This document shows positions 12,149 to 23,615 of a stretch of DNA of 64,000 nucleotides, piece by piece; positions within the stretch are counted from its first letter, which is position 1, and each line of letters opens with the position of its first letter. Below the pieces are notes generated by a model. That model was given only the letters and a program-made list of their open reading frames with translations. It made no database searches and was not told the DNA's origin. The stretch lies in NCBI RefSeq assembly GCF_041956535.1, contig NW_027192203.1, forward strand, positions 186,001 through 250,000, given 5' to 3'. Position numbers and translations under genes: made by a program. The DNA comes from Calcarisporiella thermophila CBS 279.70 (Eukaryota; Calcarisporiellomycota).

Positions 12149-15100
12149 TCAAGATTTAAATCTGATTTTCAGCTTTGGAACATTTGGCGTTGTTGAAGGC
12201 GAAGATGTGCTGGTTGGCATCCTCTGCTCGCCATCTGGTTGAGCATTATTTGGCTTCTTATGCTTCTTCTCCTTTTTATCTTTTTTCGGCTTCTCGTCAG
12301 GAGTCGCCGTTTGCAATGCAGTGGGTGCGGATTGCGCAGGTGGAACGGGAGGGGGCACGATTGTAGCAGTTGGCTGTTCAGATATCTGAGAAAGTGGTGG
12401 TTGGCCAGGAGCCGGCGCCACCTTTAGCGGTGCACTAATCGAGGGTATTTCGTCTCCGGCGAACACATTGTGGACTGCGCACAGGCGCTCCCATTCCTTC
12501 TGTAGGCGTTGACCCATGATGTAGACCGGATCACCTGGGTAATTGAAGGTGAAGCAATTTTGAAACACTAGTCGCGCATCATATGCCAATTCAGCAGGGG
12601 ATGCATACTGGCCAGCTCGCAACTTCTTGGTTACCGTCCCGAAATCCATCGGCTCTTTGATTAAGTCGTAGTAATGCGGAACCCCAAGTGCAACTGCATC
12701 TACGGGAACCGAAAATGGGACGTAGTCCGGATGCTGTCGTAGTTTGCGCAGAACCGCTTCGTATCCTTTCAGCGATGCTCCGGATGGCGTCTCCACGATG
12801 GTCATGTTGACTTCGCCCTCCTTGCCTTCTTTATCCAGTCGATTCCATTCTTTCTCAAAGGCAGCCTCCAGTTCCTGGCCCTGCACATGGGCATAGGTTC
12901 CAGGAGAATTGTACCTGTAGCAATTCCGAATCATACGGCGGAAATCGTCTTCAAATGACTGCAATGTCGGGTACTCTGCACGTTCAAGTTTGTTCTTCAT
13001 GGTACCAAGGTCCATCGGCTCCTTGATAATATCGTAGTAGTCAGGGGCACCATCAAGCGCCGGATCCACAGGACGTTGAAAAAGCGCCGCACAGTTTAGC
13101 CGGGTAACCTTACGGAGTAACAAACGACACTTCTTGACATCTTTAGAGGGCATGGATGTTTTCTGAGTCGATGCTGAGGGTCGTGAAGGAGGTGATGCAG
13201 GTTTGACTTGTGTCTGAATTTGCGGAGGAGGGGGCTGAGCGATTCTGGGAGCAGGGGCTGGGGCAGCAGCAGGTTTGGTAGTAGTCGAAGTAGCATTGGG
13301 GACGAGAGCGATGGGGGGCAAAGGGGGAAGACCTTTGGGCACATCTTCAGGTTTCCTAACCTTGACGGGCCGAGCAGAGTTTTCTGCTTCCGCTACTCTC
13401 TTTCGATTGCTCTTGGGGGTGGAGGATTTTGCTATCTGTGGCTTGTTGCTCGGCGTCTTTGTCTCCGAAATGGAGGTCGGTGAGGCGACTAGGGTTGTTG
13501 CAACCATTGGTGATGATTTCGGTACAGTGGATTCCTCTGGCGATGTCGGTTGTGCTGGGACAGCTGGAGATCGGCTATCTGGGACAGGCGGCGTCCTTGA
13601 ACCAGGCGATCCAGAAGTGCGAACAAGCTTTAGCTTGTGGATTGATGGCTTCTTCTCCAAAGGAGGCCGCATTGGAGCATCTTCATTCATAGGCTCGGAC
13701 GTCTAAATGATAAAGGTCAAGTAAAATGTAATCAAATTGTTCAAGTTTTCACTTTTCTATATTCAAATATTACCGTGGATGGTAGCGGCATTTTGATCTT
13801 AAGCTTGGGCTTGGTCTCAAACGGAGTTGCCTTGTACACCACTTCGCAGAATAGCAGAAGATATTTGCGTACGCGATAATCCAAGAAAATACTCGAACTA
13901 ATTTTAATGGTATCAATAAATATCACTAAAGAAATTGGGGACTTATCTCATCTTACTTTAGAGCATTCCATATTAATTGCTGGAGATCCTTATCCTCGCC
14001 TATTTCTTTCCGTACCCACTGCACTGCTTCCGAGTAGGTCTTGTGAGTTGCGTTGGAGCCACCGGAATCTGTTGACATATCGATTTTGTCTGCCTTATTT
14101 GTAAGGCCCTCTTCTTCAATCAGCATGTCCGGTTCAAGCACAGATTCTTTCTGCATTTTTGCTGAGCGCAGGGCCATTATGCCGAGAGAATTGACAAAGC
14201 CTCGTGCAACAAGGTAACGCACAGCAGGGTTTGGGTCCTTGACGATGACTCGAATCAAATACTTGTTGATTTTGGGTATCCGTAAATTTGATAAGAGAAA
14301 TATCGCGTCAAAGGACACTTGGCGTACGTGGGTAAAGTTTCCGTATCTATTTATAAAGGAATTAGTGCAAACATGCTTAACTAAAACAAACACCACTAAG
14401 TATACCTAGTGTGCATTAGGAAAAGTTGTAGGTCTACTTTTGTTAGCCCGCCCAACATCAATTGCATAAGTGTCTAGAGAAAGGGTTAATGAGGTGAGAT
14501 AATATTCATGTAGGAGAAAATGGAAATCAAATACCTGTAGACAGCTGACAGTGATCGTATTTTGGTAAGAGGGAGCAAGATAGTCAAGCAGTCGGTAACG
14601 GTCGATCTCGCTAATAGCTTGATCAATCAGAGCACCACTTTCAAAATCTTCGAAATCCTCTTCGAACACACTCTGTTGTTTGGGTGTGTCCGGGATAAAT
14701 GCCTCTCCAACAGCAGTGATTAAGGTGCTCACATAATAATTGTCAGAATACTGTAACGGACAAAGATAAATTATAAGTATTATGTAAAAGTTATTGGAAT
14801 GCTCGCAATCAAATACCATATTGCCTGTATTGTCATTATATCGCAGAAGATCCAAGAGCATCCGTTTTATTGGGAGTGGTGTGTGCCCCCTTGGGTCCCT
14901 CACCTGTGCCAATGCCATAGGTATTGACTATAAAATGGCCAGAGTTAGTTTGCGTTATTGAATTACCATTATTGGATCAAACCTTTTGTAGAAAATATTC
15001 GGTTAAGCTCGAAAAATCATTTGACTTGGGAACGCAAGGAACGCATGCTCGCCGTAACTCGCTATCATAGAAAGATGAATAGCCATTTCCTTCGAGTTCT

Positions 15101-18100
15101 GAAACCCCTTGGGAAACTGGAGCGTAGCAGTAGCGAGCCTGAAATGCCTTGGTCAGATGGAAGAGGCCGATCCAATCGGTCTGTGCAATTGCACACTAAC
15201 ATCAAGTCGTGTTAATTTCATCGCAAATGTATCATAAAAATGGTTAGTATATTACTTTTGCTAGGGAAAATGCCGCATCCATTCGAATTCTATAGAAACA
15301 TTTAGGATCCATCATAGCCTTAACAAGAGTAGTGGAGCAAGCGGTTGATGGCATGGTTCCCAGAGCGCGGACCGCATCAACCTGAGCAACCACATCTCGA
15401 TCCCGCAATAACTGAGATGCCCACATATAGTCCGGCTGATCGAATTCGAGTATGCATACCCATTCAAATTCAGCATCCAGTCGAATCCACTCAAATGTTG
15501 CACTGCAAATTAACAAAAATAAAGTTAAATTCGGCCTAATTAAAGAACATCAGATTCGAGATCACCTGGCAGCTCCAGTATCTTCATCATCTTGTCCCCA
15601 CTCCGTCATTCGCCATTCATCTCGTTCGTGTTCCGTATCCCACAAACCTAAGCCCACGCCCAATTGAGTGTCGACCGGACCCGTTGATTCTCCTTCCTCT
15701 CCATCGATAACTTCCTCGGCTGCCGCCGCAGCAGCAGCCGCAGCTTCCTGTTTCTTCTGAAAACGTTTCGTGTTCCGTCGAATGCGCTTATATTTGGTAT
15801 TGAATTGTACTTCGAATTTACGTGCCGACTCTTGAATATCCAAAACATGCTCATAGGGAGTCCCATCCGCCTCGTGAATGCGAGCCGTCATGTGACCGGT
15901 GAACAATGTATCATGGCGCGCACCATTGATGAGCGATGGGGGCGAGCTCGGAGTAGAATTCGTCGATTCTTGGCGCATGTATATTTCCACCATCATCTTT
16001 TTGCGATTAAAATTGTAACTAAAGTGGAATTTGGGGCATCCGCTTCCAAACACCCATTGCTCTGCAAACGATTTGAAGTCGCTGCCACTCACTTTGCGAC
16101 ACATGCGAAGGAAAAATGCAGTACTAAGGGCATTTTGCGAAAGTTCACCGCTCATAACCGAGAGCAGTATCTTTGAGGTTACACGGTTCAAGCCCATCGA
16201 GGATCCACCTTTGGACATTCTTTTGTCAAGCATAAAGAGAACTAGTGGCGCTTTTAGTGCAATGAAATCAAGATCATCAAGATCTAAGGGAATCGGAAGC
16301 TGAGTGTCGTAAAGAGGGCGTCGATTGACATCCAACTGGCAGCAACGTTCAATATCTTTTTTGAGTCGATACCGATACTCATTGTTCCCGAGATGCCTCT
16401 TGAAAAAAATTCCTGTAACGTAGTTTGACAATCCAACAATCAACCATGTGTCCGACCTAATGGAGAATGCAGGTTAATCATTCATTATAAAAGTCTTAGG
16501 CTATACTGGGAACAAACCAGGTCTTCGGCACAATATTAATTCCAAACCATTGACACGCTAGAGATTGGGCCAGAACTCTGCGTGTTTCATAGACTTGGTC
16601 AATCACATCTTCTGGATACAAAAGATCGCTACTGCAAATAGCAAAACCGGCAGATGAAATAACAGGTGCCCATGCATCTTCCACGAATACCAACTTGAAA
16701 TTTGGATAGGGGAAGGAAGTATATTCCTGAATAAAGAACTCTAATGCCTATAATTAAAACAGGCATAATATGAATATATTAGTAATAGAAAAAGTATTTT
16801 TGAGTAAAAATTGAATTTACTTTGTTCAAGAAGAGGCACGAGTTTTTCAGCTGCTCTGCGCGTCCAGGTAGACAAAATCCGTACATCTCAGGTTTCATTT
16901 TAACAGCGAATTCTTCAGCAGAATTTTCATTGGAAATCTCCCCCTCCTCTCCACGTGAAGGCGACTCTAAGCTTCCTAATGGAATCATTTCAAAAGGACC
17001 AGCTGCAAAAGCTATATATGGAGCAGGAGTTGGGATATCGAGTTTATAGTGGAATATTCTTTTGGAAGAATCAGAGGGATGCAATATCTATAAACAGAGT
17101 CGTCAATTCTTATTAATCACGAGGTTTGAAACCAAAAATTGTTTACCTGTTCAACCAATGCTCCACTACATGCTACTAAAGCTGCTCGTCGCTCCGGCTC
17201 TTCTGTAGCAACGCCCGATTTAAGGCGAGATAGCTCTTTTGGCACTACAAAAGCCATTTGCCAGGTGCATTTTTCATATATATTATCGACACAAGGTAAC
17301 CACAGTCTCACGCCGCCGGGGAAGGGTTGATTAGTGGTATATACATGGGGGAATCGCTAAATATCAGAAAACAAACTTTTAAATAAGACTGTTTTTTTTT
17401 CAAAAACCGTATAATAGTTGACGTACATAGGGTGCAGCTTCAGGGTCTGGGTCCACAAATTGCAATCCAATCTGCGGATTCTCGAGAATATAATCAATTT
17501 GAATTCTTAATGTCTCAAAACTTGATGAAAGCCCAAGGGGAGTTCCAACAGATTGTGGAGTCATAGCATCTGGCGAGGTAACTTCTGCCAGAGTGAAGTA
17601 TACATGTTAATTTATCCGTTAATAAATTAAAAAAAGGAAGAGCAAACCACCTTCTCTCGGGGGCATATCAAAGTTTGATGCAGAAAAGCCATTCTCTGTC
17701 TATTACCAGTAAGAAATTTTAGAATCATAACAATAATATATATTTGAGAAAAAAATTTGAGGATACAAACCTGGCAGGGTATAACCATACCTGCCGGAAC
17801 AGTGATCGTGAGTTCACCTCGCTCTCCAGCTTTTAGAGCATTAGCATATCGTACTGCGTAATCATGATGGTGAGATATATTGGAAGTAGCATCACGAAAT
17901 AAGACATCCTCCTCAGGGTCAATGTGTTCAAATTGCGTCTCCTGGCCGTTCACAAGAACTTGATTTATTCGGCACTGCCGACTATTCAGCTTAATATGAG
18001 TAAGCTTATCGTGAAGGGGAATTACATGCAGTTCAGTTGAGCCCTAAAATTACGATAAAATTTGGAAAAAGCAAAGAATTTTTGTAATTAATTACTTTTA

Positions 18101-18171
18101 AAACAAGCGAAGTGAAATTTTATTCTTACTCTTAAACATTTCTCTTCGAAATCAAGCTCAAGCGAAAATTG
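12149..18171 (-). CDS. TAF2: TFIID subunit TAF2 fused to a C-terminal tandem bromodomain module (first exon unresolved)
   Basis: Sixteen exons were traced: 18171-18130, 18043-17771, 17699-17651, 17584-17427, 17356-17147, 17087-16821, 16747-16518, 16456-15566, 15502-15256, 15180-14983, 14927-14817, 14750-14535, 14473-14406, 14346-13957, 13897-13774 and 13702-12149. All phases close, giving about 1,675 residues. A start codon upstream of 18171 was not found. The body is an M1-aminopeptidase-like TAF2 fold that is catalytically dead: the zinc-site region reads RRVLAQSLACQWFG, with no HExxH. HEAT-like repeats follow. The last exon (517 residues) carries two bromodomains. The first has RPVDP, YYDIIKEPMDLGTM and the acetyl-lysine-binding Asn in NCYRYNSPG. 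The second has YYDLIKEPMDFGTV and NCFTFNYPGDP. A Lys-rich tail ends in PKLKIRFKS. TAF2 helps TFIID bind initiator DNA; the bromodomains would add acetyl-histone reading, as on TAF1 or yeast Bdf1. A poly-Ala run is encoded near 15716-15745. Confidence 0.9.
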
Positions 18172-18512
18172 CTGATGATTTGTAGAAAATGCGGAAACAA
18201 AGGCACGGAAAAGAAAGGGAGAGACTCGAGTTAGTAAACACGATTTCCACAGTTTAAAATAATATTCGTAGATCTGAGGATCTATGAATATACATGATCA
18301 AAGTTGATACTTATAATGAAAATCCTCTCCTTAACAGATCCATCCGCTCCATGGCAATTGTCGTGCGACGTGTTCGATCGTCCCAACAACTCTCTTGTAA
18401 AGCGGAGGGTCGTAAAGATTTGAGGCGATTCTGTTGGTAAATGGGAGACAAATTATCTTTTGACGTCGGGTTACAAGACAAAGGCAGAAAGACGTGAAGG
18501 AGAAAAAATTGA

Positions 18513-18520
18513 TGACGTAA
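18513..18520. promoter_or_regulatory. CRE/ATF-like site between TAF2 and INTS9
   Basis: TGACGTAA in the divergent spacer, about 80 bases upstream of the INTS9 start. A second core, TGACGTCG, lies at 18461-18468. The same core recurs in other promoter regions of the window. bZIP factors of the CREB/ATF class bind this sequence; use here is inferred. Confidence 0.45.
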
Positions 18521-18598
18521 AACCTACCCTAACCTAAACTTTAGTGAAAATCCACCTCCATTAATCTAATCCAACTCGTCCGAGAAATCTTATAAAAC

Positions 18599-20910
18599 AT
18601 GAAGATCCAATGTCTTGGACCTCGTTCTCCATCCACCACCTTTCTCATTAAACTGCGTCAAATTTCAATACTTTTAGACTCTCCACTTACTATTGAAGTT
18701 TTACATACATCTCCCTCGACACACATTGACGATGATTTTCGAGACGCGCTTGCAGCGGTTGGGTCTTCAGTCTCCACCTCCGATTTGAGTGAAAACGGCT
18801 ATTCCGTAGCTGTACGCAATTTTGCTTCGGCTCTTAATCCGCTCAAACTCGTCAACTCGGCTCCTTCACAGCTTACTAAGGAGAAAAAGCAAATTAAAAC
18901 AGAAATAATTTTTGAAACACCTAACTTCGAGATGGTGGATATATCAAGCATAGACTTTGTTCTTTTGTCGAATTACCACCAGATGCTTGCACTGCCTTAC
19001 CTCACAGAATATACCGAATTCAAGGGGAAAATTTATGCCACCGAACCCACAGTTGAATTTGGAAAGTATGTGAGATTAAACCTTCTAGGTTACTTTTGGC
19101 ACTAATGCAATGCTAATTTTTAGACAACTGATGGAAGAATTGGTGGGATATTTTGGAGAGAACAGTGCTAATAATGGACATTCAACTATTGGGTGGGTTA
19201 TTAACTATTTGAAAATCGTTCAATGCAGTTCCATAATATATTTATATGGATAGTTCAAACGAGATAAATAGCAAAATGCGTAATATCTACACGCTCCAAG
19301 ATGTCAAAGCATGCATTGACAAGATTATAGCTGTACGATATCGTGAACAAGTATCACTTTTTGATAACTTTAAAATTTCAGCTTTTAGCTCTGGATATTG
19401 TTTGGGAGGGTCAAACTGGTTAATAGAATCTGGATATGAAAAGGTAAGCTCTATATTAAATATATTTGTTTAATGCTCTCAGTTTATGGAAAAAATAATA
19501 CTAAATATATTTTAAGATTTCGCTCTTGGGCTTGTCTTCTATTGTCTCTAATATGCACCCTGAGCCATTTGATAAAGCGGTTCTCGATTCGAATGTAGTG
19601 TTGATAAACAACGTTCAGCCATCTGCACCAACAATCACACCTGGTCAACGCGCAGATGAATTTTGTATTTACATTGCAAAGACACTGAAACGAGGAGGGA
19701 ATGTCCTAATTCCATGTAGCCCGACTGACATATTTTACGATCTGATCGAGGTCTTGAATGATCATCTTAATAATGTGGGGCTCGGTAAAATTCCGATATA
19801 CCTTATATCACCAATTGCCAATCACTCGTTGCATTATTCGAACATTTGCGGTGAATGGTAATATTTTAAATAGAGTGAAGACGCGATGTAATATTCAATT
19901 GTCACTCCCCAAATATTAGGATGTGTCTCAAGCGACAGGAAAAAATGTATCTCCCCGAGAACCCGCTTGGCCATAGTGATTTGATTGCTCAGAAACGCTT
20001 ACTTCTCTACTCAGATGTTAACGATGAATTTGGACGAGCATATCGTGAACTCTGCATTGTCTTTGCTGGGCACCATTCAATGCTTGCTGGACCTGCAAAA
20101 CGATTCATGAAACTGTGGGCACAAAATGAGCGAAACACGGTTGTGTTTATATCTACAGAGTTTGATTATACTCGTATTGTTGAGCGATTTGAGCCAATGC
20201 GTATGAGTGTTATCGACAATCCAATTGATATAAGGATGACTGCAACCAATATACTGGAACACTTGCGGGATCGTCCTCGTTTTATTGTTTTGCCAAGTGA
20301 ATGTCGGGGCCCAGAAGTACAAGAACTTCTAAATAGACACACAGTCGCGTTTTATAAACGAGACGAACTGATCTATGTTCCTGCGTTTTCTCAATTTGAA
20401 AAAGCGCTAGTAAACGAACAGGTAAAATATAGATAATCTACGATTGAATTAAGCCATAGTTTCACTAATATATTTTTTTTTCTAGCTGGCTATGTCGGTC
20501 CGCATGCGAGATCTCGGGGACACAAAGGTGGCACCCCTGTCTGCACTCTTGACTCTCCATAATAACAACCTACAGTTAACACCATTAGCTGACCCGAAGG
20601 CTATTAAAACAGAGCGAAAAGAGTGCTTATGGGGTGAGATTCAGTTATCGAGACTGCTTTCGCGATTTTCCGAGGTAATCATTTGCAGATTATCTCAAAA
20701 TCAAAACGCTTCAGCTTACATTTTTATCTTCAACAGGCTGGTTTTGAAGATTTAATAGTAGATAAAATCGAAGACCGTTTCAGAATATCTATTCTCCAGG
20801 ATCGCGCAATCGTAACAATAGGTGGTGACTCGACAAAAGTAGAAACAAATGATGATGAGTTACGGTCGTTCCTAATGAAGTGCATTGTTGGGTTGCTTGA
20901 AGCAACTTGA
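18599..20910 (+). CDS. INTS9: Integrator complex subunit 9 (metallo-beta-lactamase/beta-CASP fold, inactive)
   Basis: Exons 18599-19065, 19124-19192, 19254-19443, 19517-19857, 19920-20421, 20486-20674 and 20737-20910 join in phase into 643 residues, close to animal INTS9 (about 660). Landmarks are MKIQCLG...LLDSPL at the N-terminus, LLSNYHQMLALPYLTEYT, KIYATEPTVEFGK, SSGYCLGGSNWLIES, GGNVLIPCSPTDIFYDL, SPIANHSLHYSNICGEW and VVFISTEFDYTRI. The HxHxDH metal site of active nucleases is missing: the matching segment is LLSNYHQMLALPYL, as in INTS9 of animals. INTS9 pairs with the nuclease INTS11 through its C-terminal domain to cleave snRNA and other nascent RNAs made by RNA polymerase II. CPSF100/Ysh1 relatives are less likely, given the match over the whole length. 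The gene shares a divergent promoter with TAF2. Confidence 0.93.
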
Positions 20911-21171
20911 AATTAAAGTTGATTTTTTTATTTCTTGTTAATAATCCCCGTTGTAAATCATGTACGCACTTGCTATTTCAATCTAGAATTCGAACACTTT
21001 ATAATAAATGCTAAGCCACACAATTAAAATAACAGCTCCGCATAAAACCACCTTATCACGCATCAGGCAAGAGCGATCAAACTCTCTTCAACATCAACTT
21101 CACCTGATATACACATCTCAGACGTAAAATCCAGTTGGTTCAACTGGAAATATAGCATACGAACAAGTTTG

Positions 21172-23423
21172 ATGGACAACCATATTCCTTATGCGCAATA
21201 TGCGCTTCCCTCTTCCCAACCCCAGCCATTTAAACCATACTTGAATGCAAGGATCCCACCACCTTCTCTCGAGCTTAGTGCATTGCAACGAGATCTGGAA
21301 CTGTTGCTAGACAAATCCAATGCGCGGGCAAAAGCACTTGAAGCCGATTTATTACACTTGGACTGGACGGTGAATTCTCGCCAACAGTCTCAACAGCAAC
21401 AAAAAAAGGAGAAATCGAGGAAAGATGCAAAAACAAAATGGGAAGCATCAGGTTTGTGAATGTTAATTATTTTTTACCATTAAGCAATTAGCTAATATAA
21501 AAATTATTTTTATAATTCTAGACACCGATTTCGTGGTTGCGCCGCCGCAAACCAAATCCCGAACAGGAACACCGATGTAAGTTAATTCAAACTGCTACGC
21601 ATTTAATACACGCCTTATCATTTGAAATATCTCGCTATATACTAATATCTTTTGCAAAAACTTTTATCTTTTTTTTTTAATTCAAAAAAAGACCCAGCGA
21701 GCAAAAGAAAAAGCGTAAACGGGATATAGATGAAGATTTAGAGTTATCAGAGCCTGAGAAAAGTATATTATTTAAATATAACTCTGTATATGTTGATCGA
21801 ATATTAATATGTTTAATTTTTAGCGACCGCATTTAGTGCTCGGCCTAAAAAGTCGGACGAAAACAGGCTAAGCACGCCGACACCATCAAGAAATATATCT
21901 CCACCGTTACAAAAGCCAACCTTGCAACAAAACGAGTCTCAATTGAAGGTAGTATTTACATTTCCAAATATACGTATATTTACATTCATACTCACAATTC
22001 TTATTTGAAAAGGACAAAGCTACAAATCAAAAAAACCAAAGTAACATATTGAAAAAGCGAAAAATTAATGAATCAGGTGCAAATTCGCCTTATCCTCTCA
22101 CCTCGGCCCCACATGTCTCTTCTACTGTTTCATCACCTGCTGTGATGAGTGGGGGCGGTGCAGAAGAATTTGTGGATTTCTCAAAGGCGAAGCACCAAGC
22201 AGTAATCACAAATCAACAATTCTGGACATATGTCGAGCCCTATTTCAAACCGTTTGGAGAGGAAGATCGAGCCTTTCTCCGACAGACTGTAAATATAATA
22301 CTATTACATAACCAATTCCCACTTCTCTTCAGCTCACTGCGCACTTATATAGAACGAAGATGGTACCCCTTTTCTAATTCCTAAACTTGGCAAGTTTTAT
22401 CTTGATGCTTGGGCAGAAGAGCAGCGTATGCTTGTCCCTTCCGATAAAGATTCACCGAATATTAAGACAGATTCACTCGTAACACGTCGTAACAAACGCT
22501 TACCTCGTGGCGATGATCCTGCTTCACATCTCAATGATGAAATTCTTACGATAAATGATGTGGTTTCTTGCGGTCCACTAATGGAGCGCATCTTGAGTTC
22601 GCTAATACAAGAAGCAGTTGTAGATGCACAGGATATTCTACAACAGAAGCAGAGTGATGACGAGAAAGAGGATGAGGGTATCGGAGCGGAAGAATTTGAA
22701 AAGTCAAGAGTTCCGCCACGGAATGATATTGTAGATATGGAAGAGCGGATTAAACGAGAATTACAGTTTATTGGGCTGCTTGGTGACGAAGAGGTTTGTG
22801 GAGTCTCCCTATCTTCCAAATTCAAATGCTTTTAACATATCATTATACTTATCCAGATCGATTGGAATGCACGGGAAGATGATGAAGTAAGCGCGAAGCT
22901 GCGCGAGCTTCAACGGCAACTCAAAAATCAGATAAAAGCAAATGAGTACAGAAAACAAAAGGTTCTCGAAAAAGTGGAGCAACACATGGGGTATCAGCAA
23001 TATCTTGCCATTTTAGACGAAGTGAACCATCAAGTCGAACAAGTCTATTTGAAACGATTTGTAAGCGATCCGTGAAATATCTAAAAAGCTATCCAGCTAA
23101 CATTGTATTCATCTTCTATCCACTACTAGCGTACTCCTCAAAAAGCGAAAAAACAACGCGGCAAAAACCCAGCTCCACCGCCTAATCCTGCTGCTGCAGC
23201 CGCAACTTCCTCCGAAATTAAACACGTTCTAGAACGCCGACGAAGATTGATTAATGGGCTGGGCAAGGTATTCTCGTTCGAAAAATTTCAACTGCCATCC
23301 GAGTCGATATATGGAGATGATGAGCCAAAAGTGGAGGATGAAATTGGAGGAGTTTTTGGTAGTACATCCAATAACCAGTCAAGGTTAGCAGGGTCACAGG
23401 GGGAGAATGTTGGTCGACCTTAA
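21172..23423 (+). CDS. ADA3: Ada3/Ngg1 (TADA3) subunit of SAGA/ADA acetyltransferase complexes
   Basis: Eight exons: 21172-21451, 21522-21576, 21692-21762, 21824-21948, 22013-22288, 22353-22793, 22857-23060 and 23130-23423, giving 581 residues. Landmarks are an N-terminal LSALQRDLELLLDKSNARAK helix, a Lys-rich low-complexity middle, FLIPKLGKFYLDAWAEEQ and GPLMERILSSLIQEAVVD. A C-terminal coiled region follows (KLRELQRQLKNQIKANEYRK, then a VEQVYLKRF end). This matches Ada3 of yeast and TADA3 of animals, which links Ada2-Gcn5 to SAGA. The intron 22289-22352 uses the TATATAG acceptor at 22352. An upstream CAG at 22334 would break the frame before the conserved DGTPFLIPKLG. The gene starts 261 bases after INTS9, and its 3' end converges on the ABCC gene with 192 bases between them. 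Confidence 0.88.
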
Positions 23424-23615
23424 TGCATTCTGTTCAAATTCTCTACACTAGTCATATATTTTTTATTGTTATATTCGTGTAAATAATATATCATTTCTTA
23501 TTTATAAAGTTTTTTTTTTCTGAATATGAGGAAAGAGTTAAAAATCTACTCCCTTTCAGATAAGATCTATTTTTGGACATAAAATAAAGAATTCGACATT
23601 TTGCATCATCAAGGC

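Noticed and set aside
12149-13702. Independent Bdf1-like bromodomain gene starting at ATG 13690
   Set aside because: A strong acceptor at 13703-13704 joins it in phase to the TAF2 exon ending at 13774, and no promoter space lies between; transcripts could still show otherwise.
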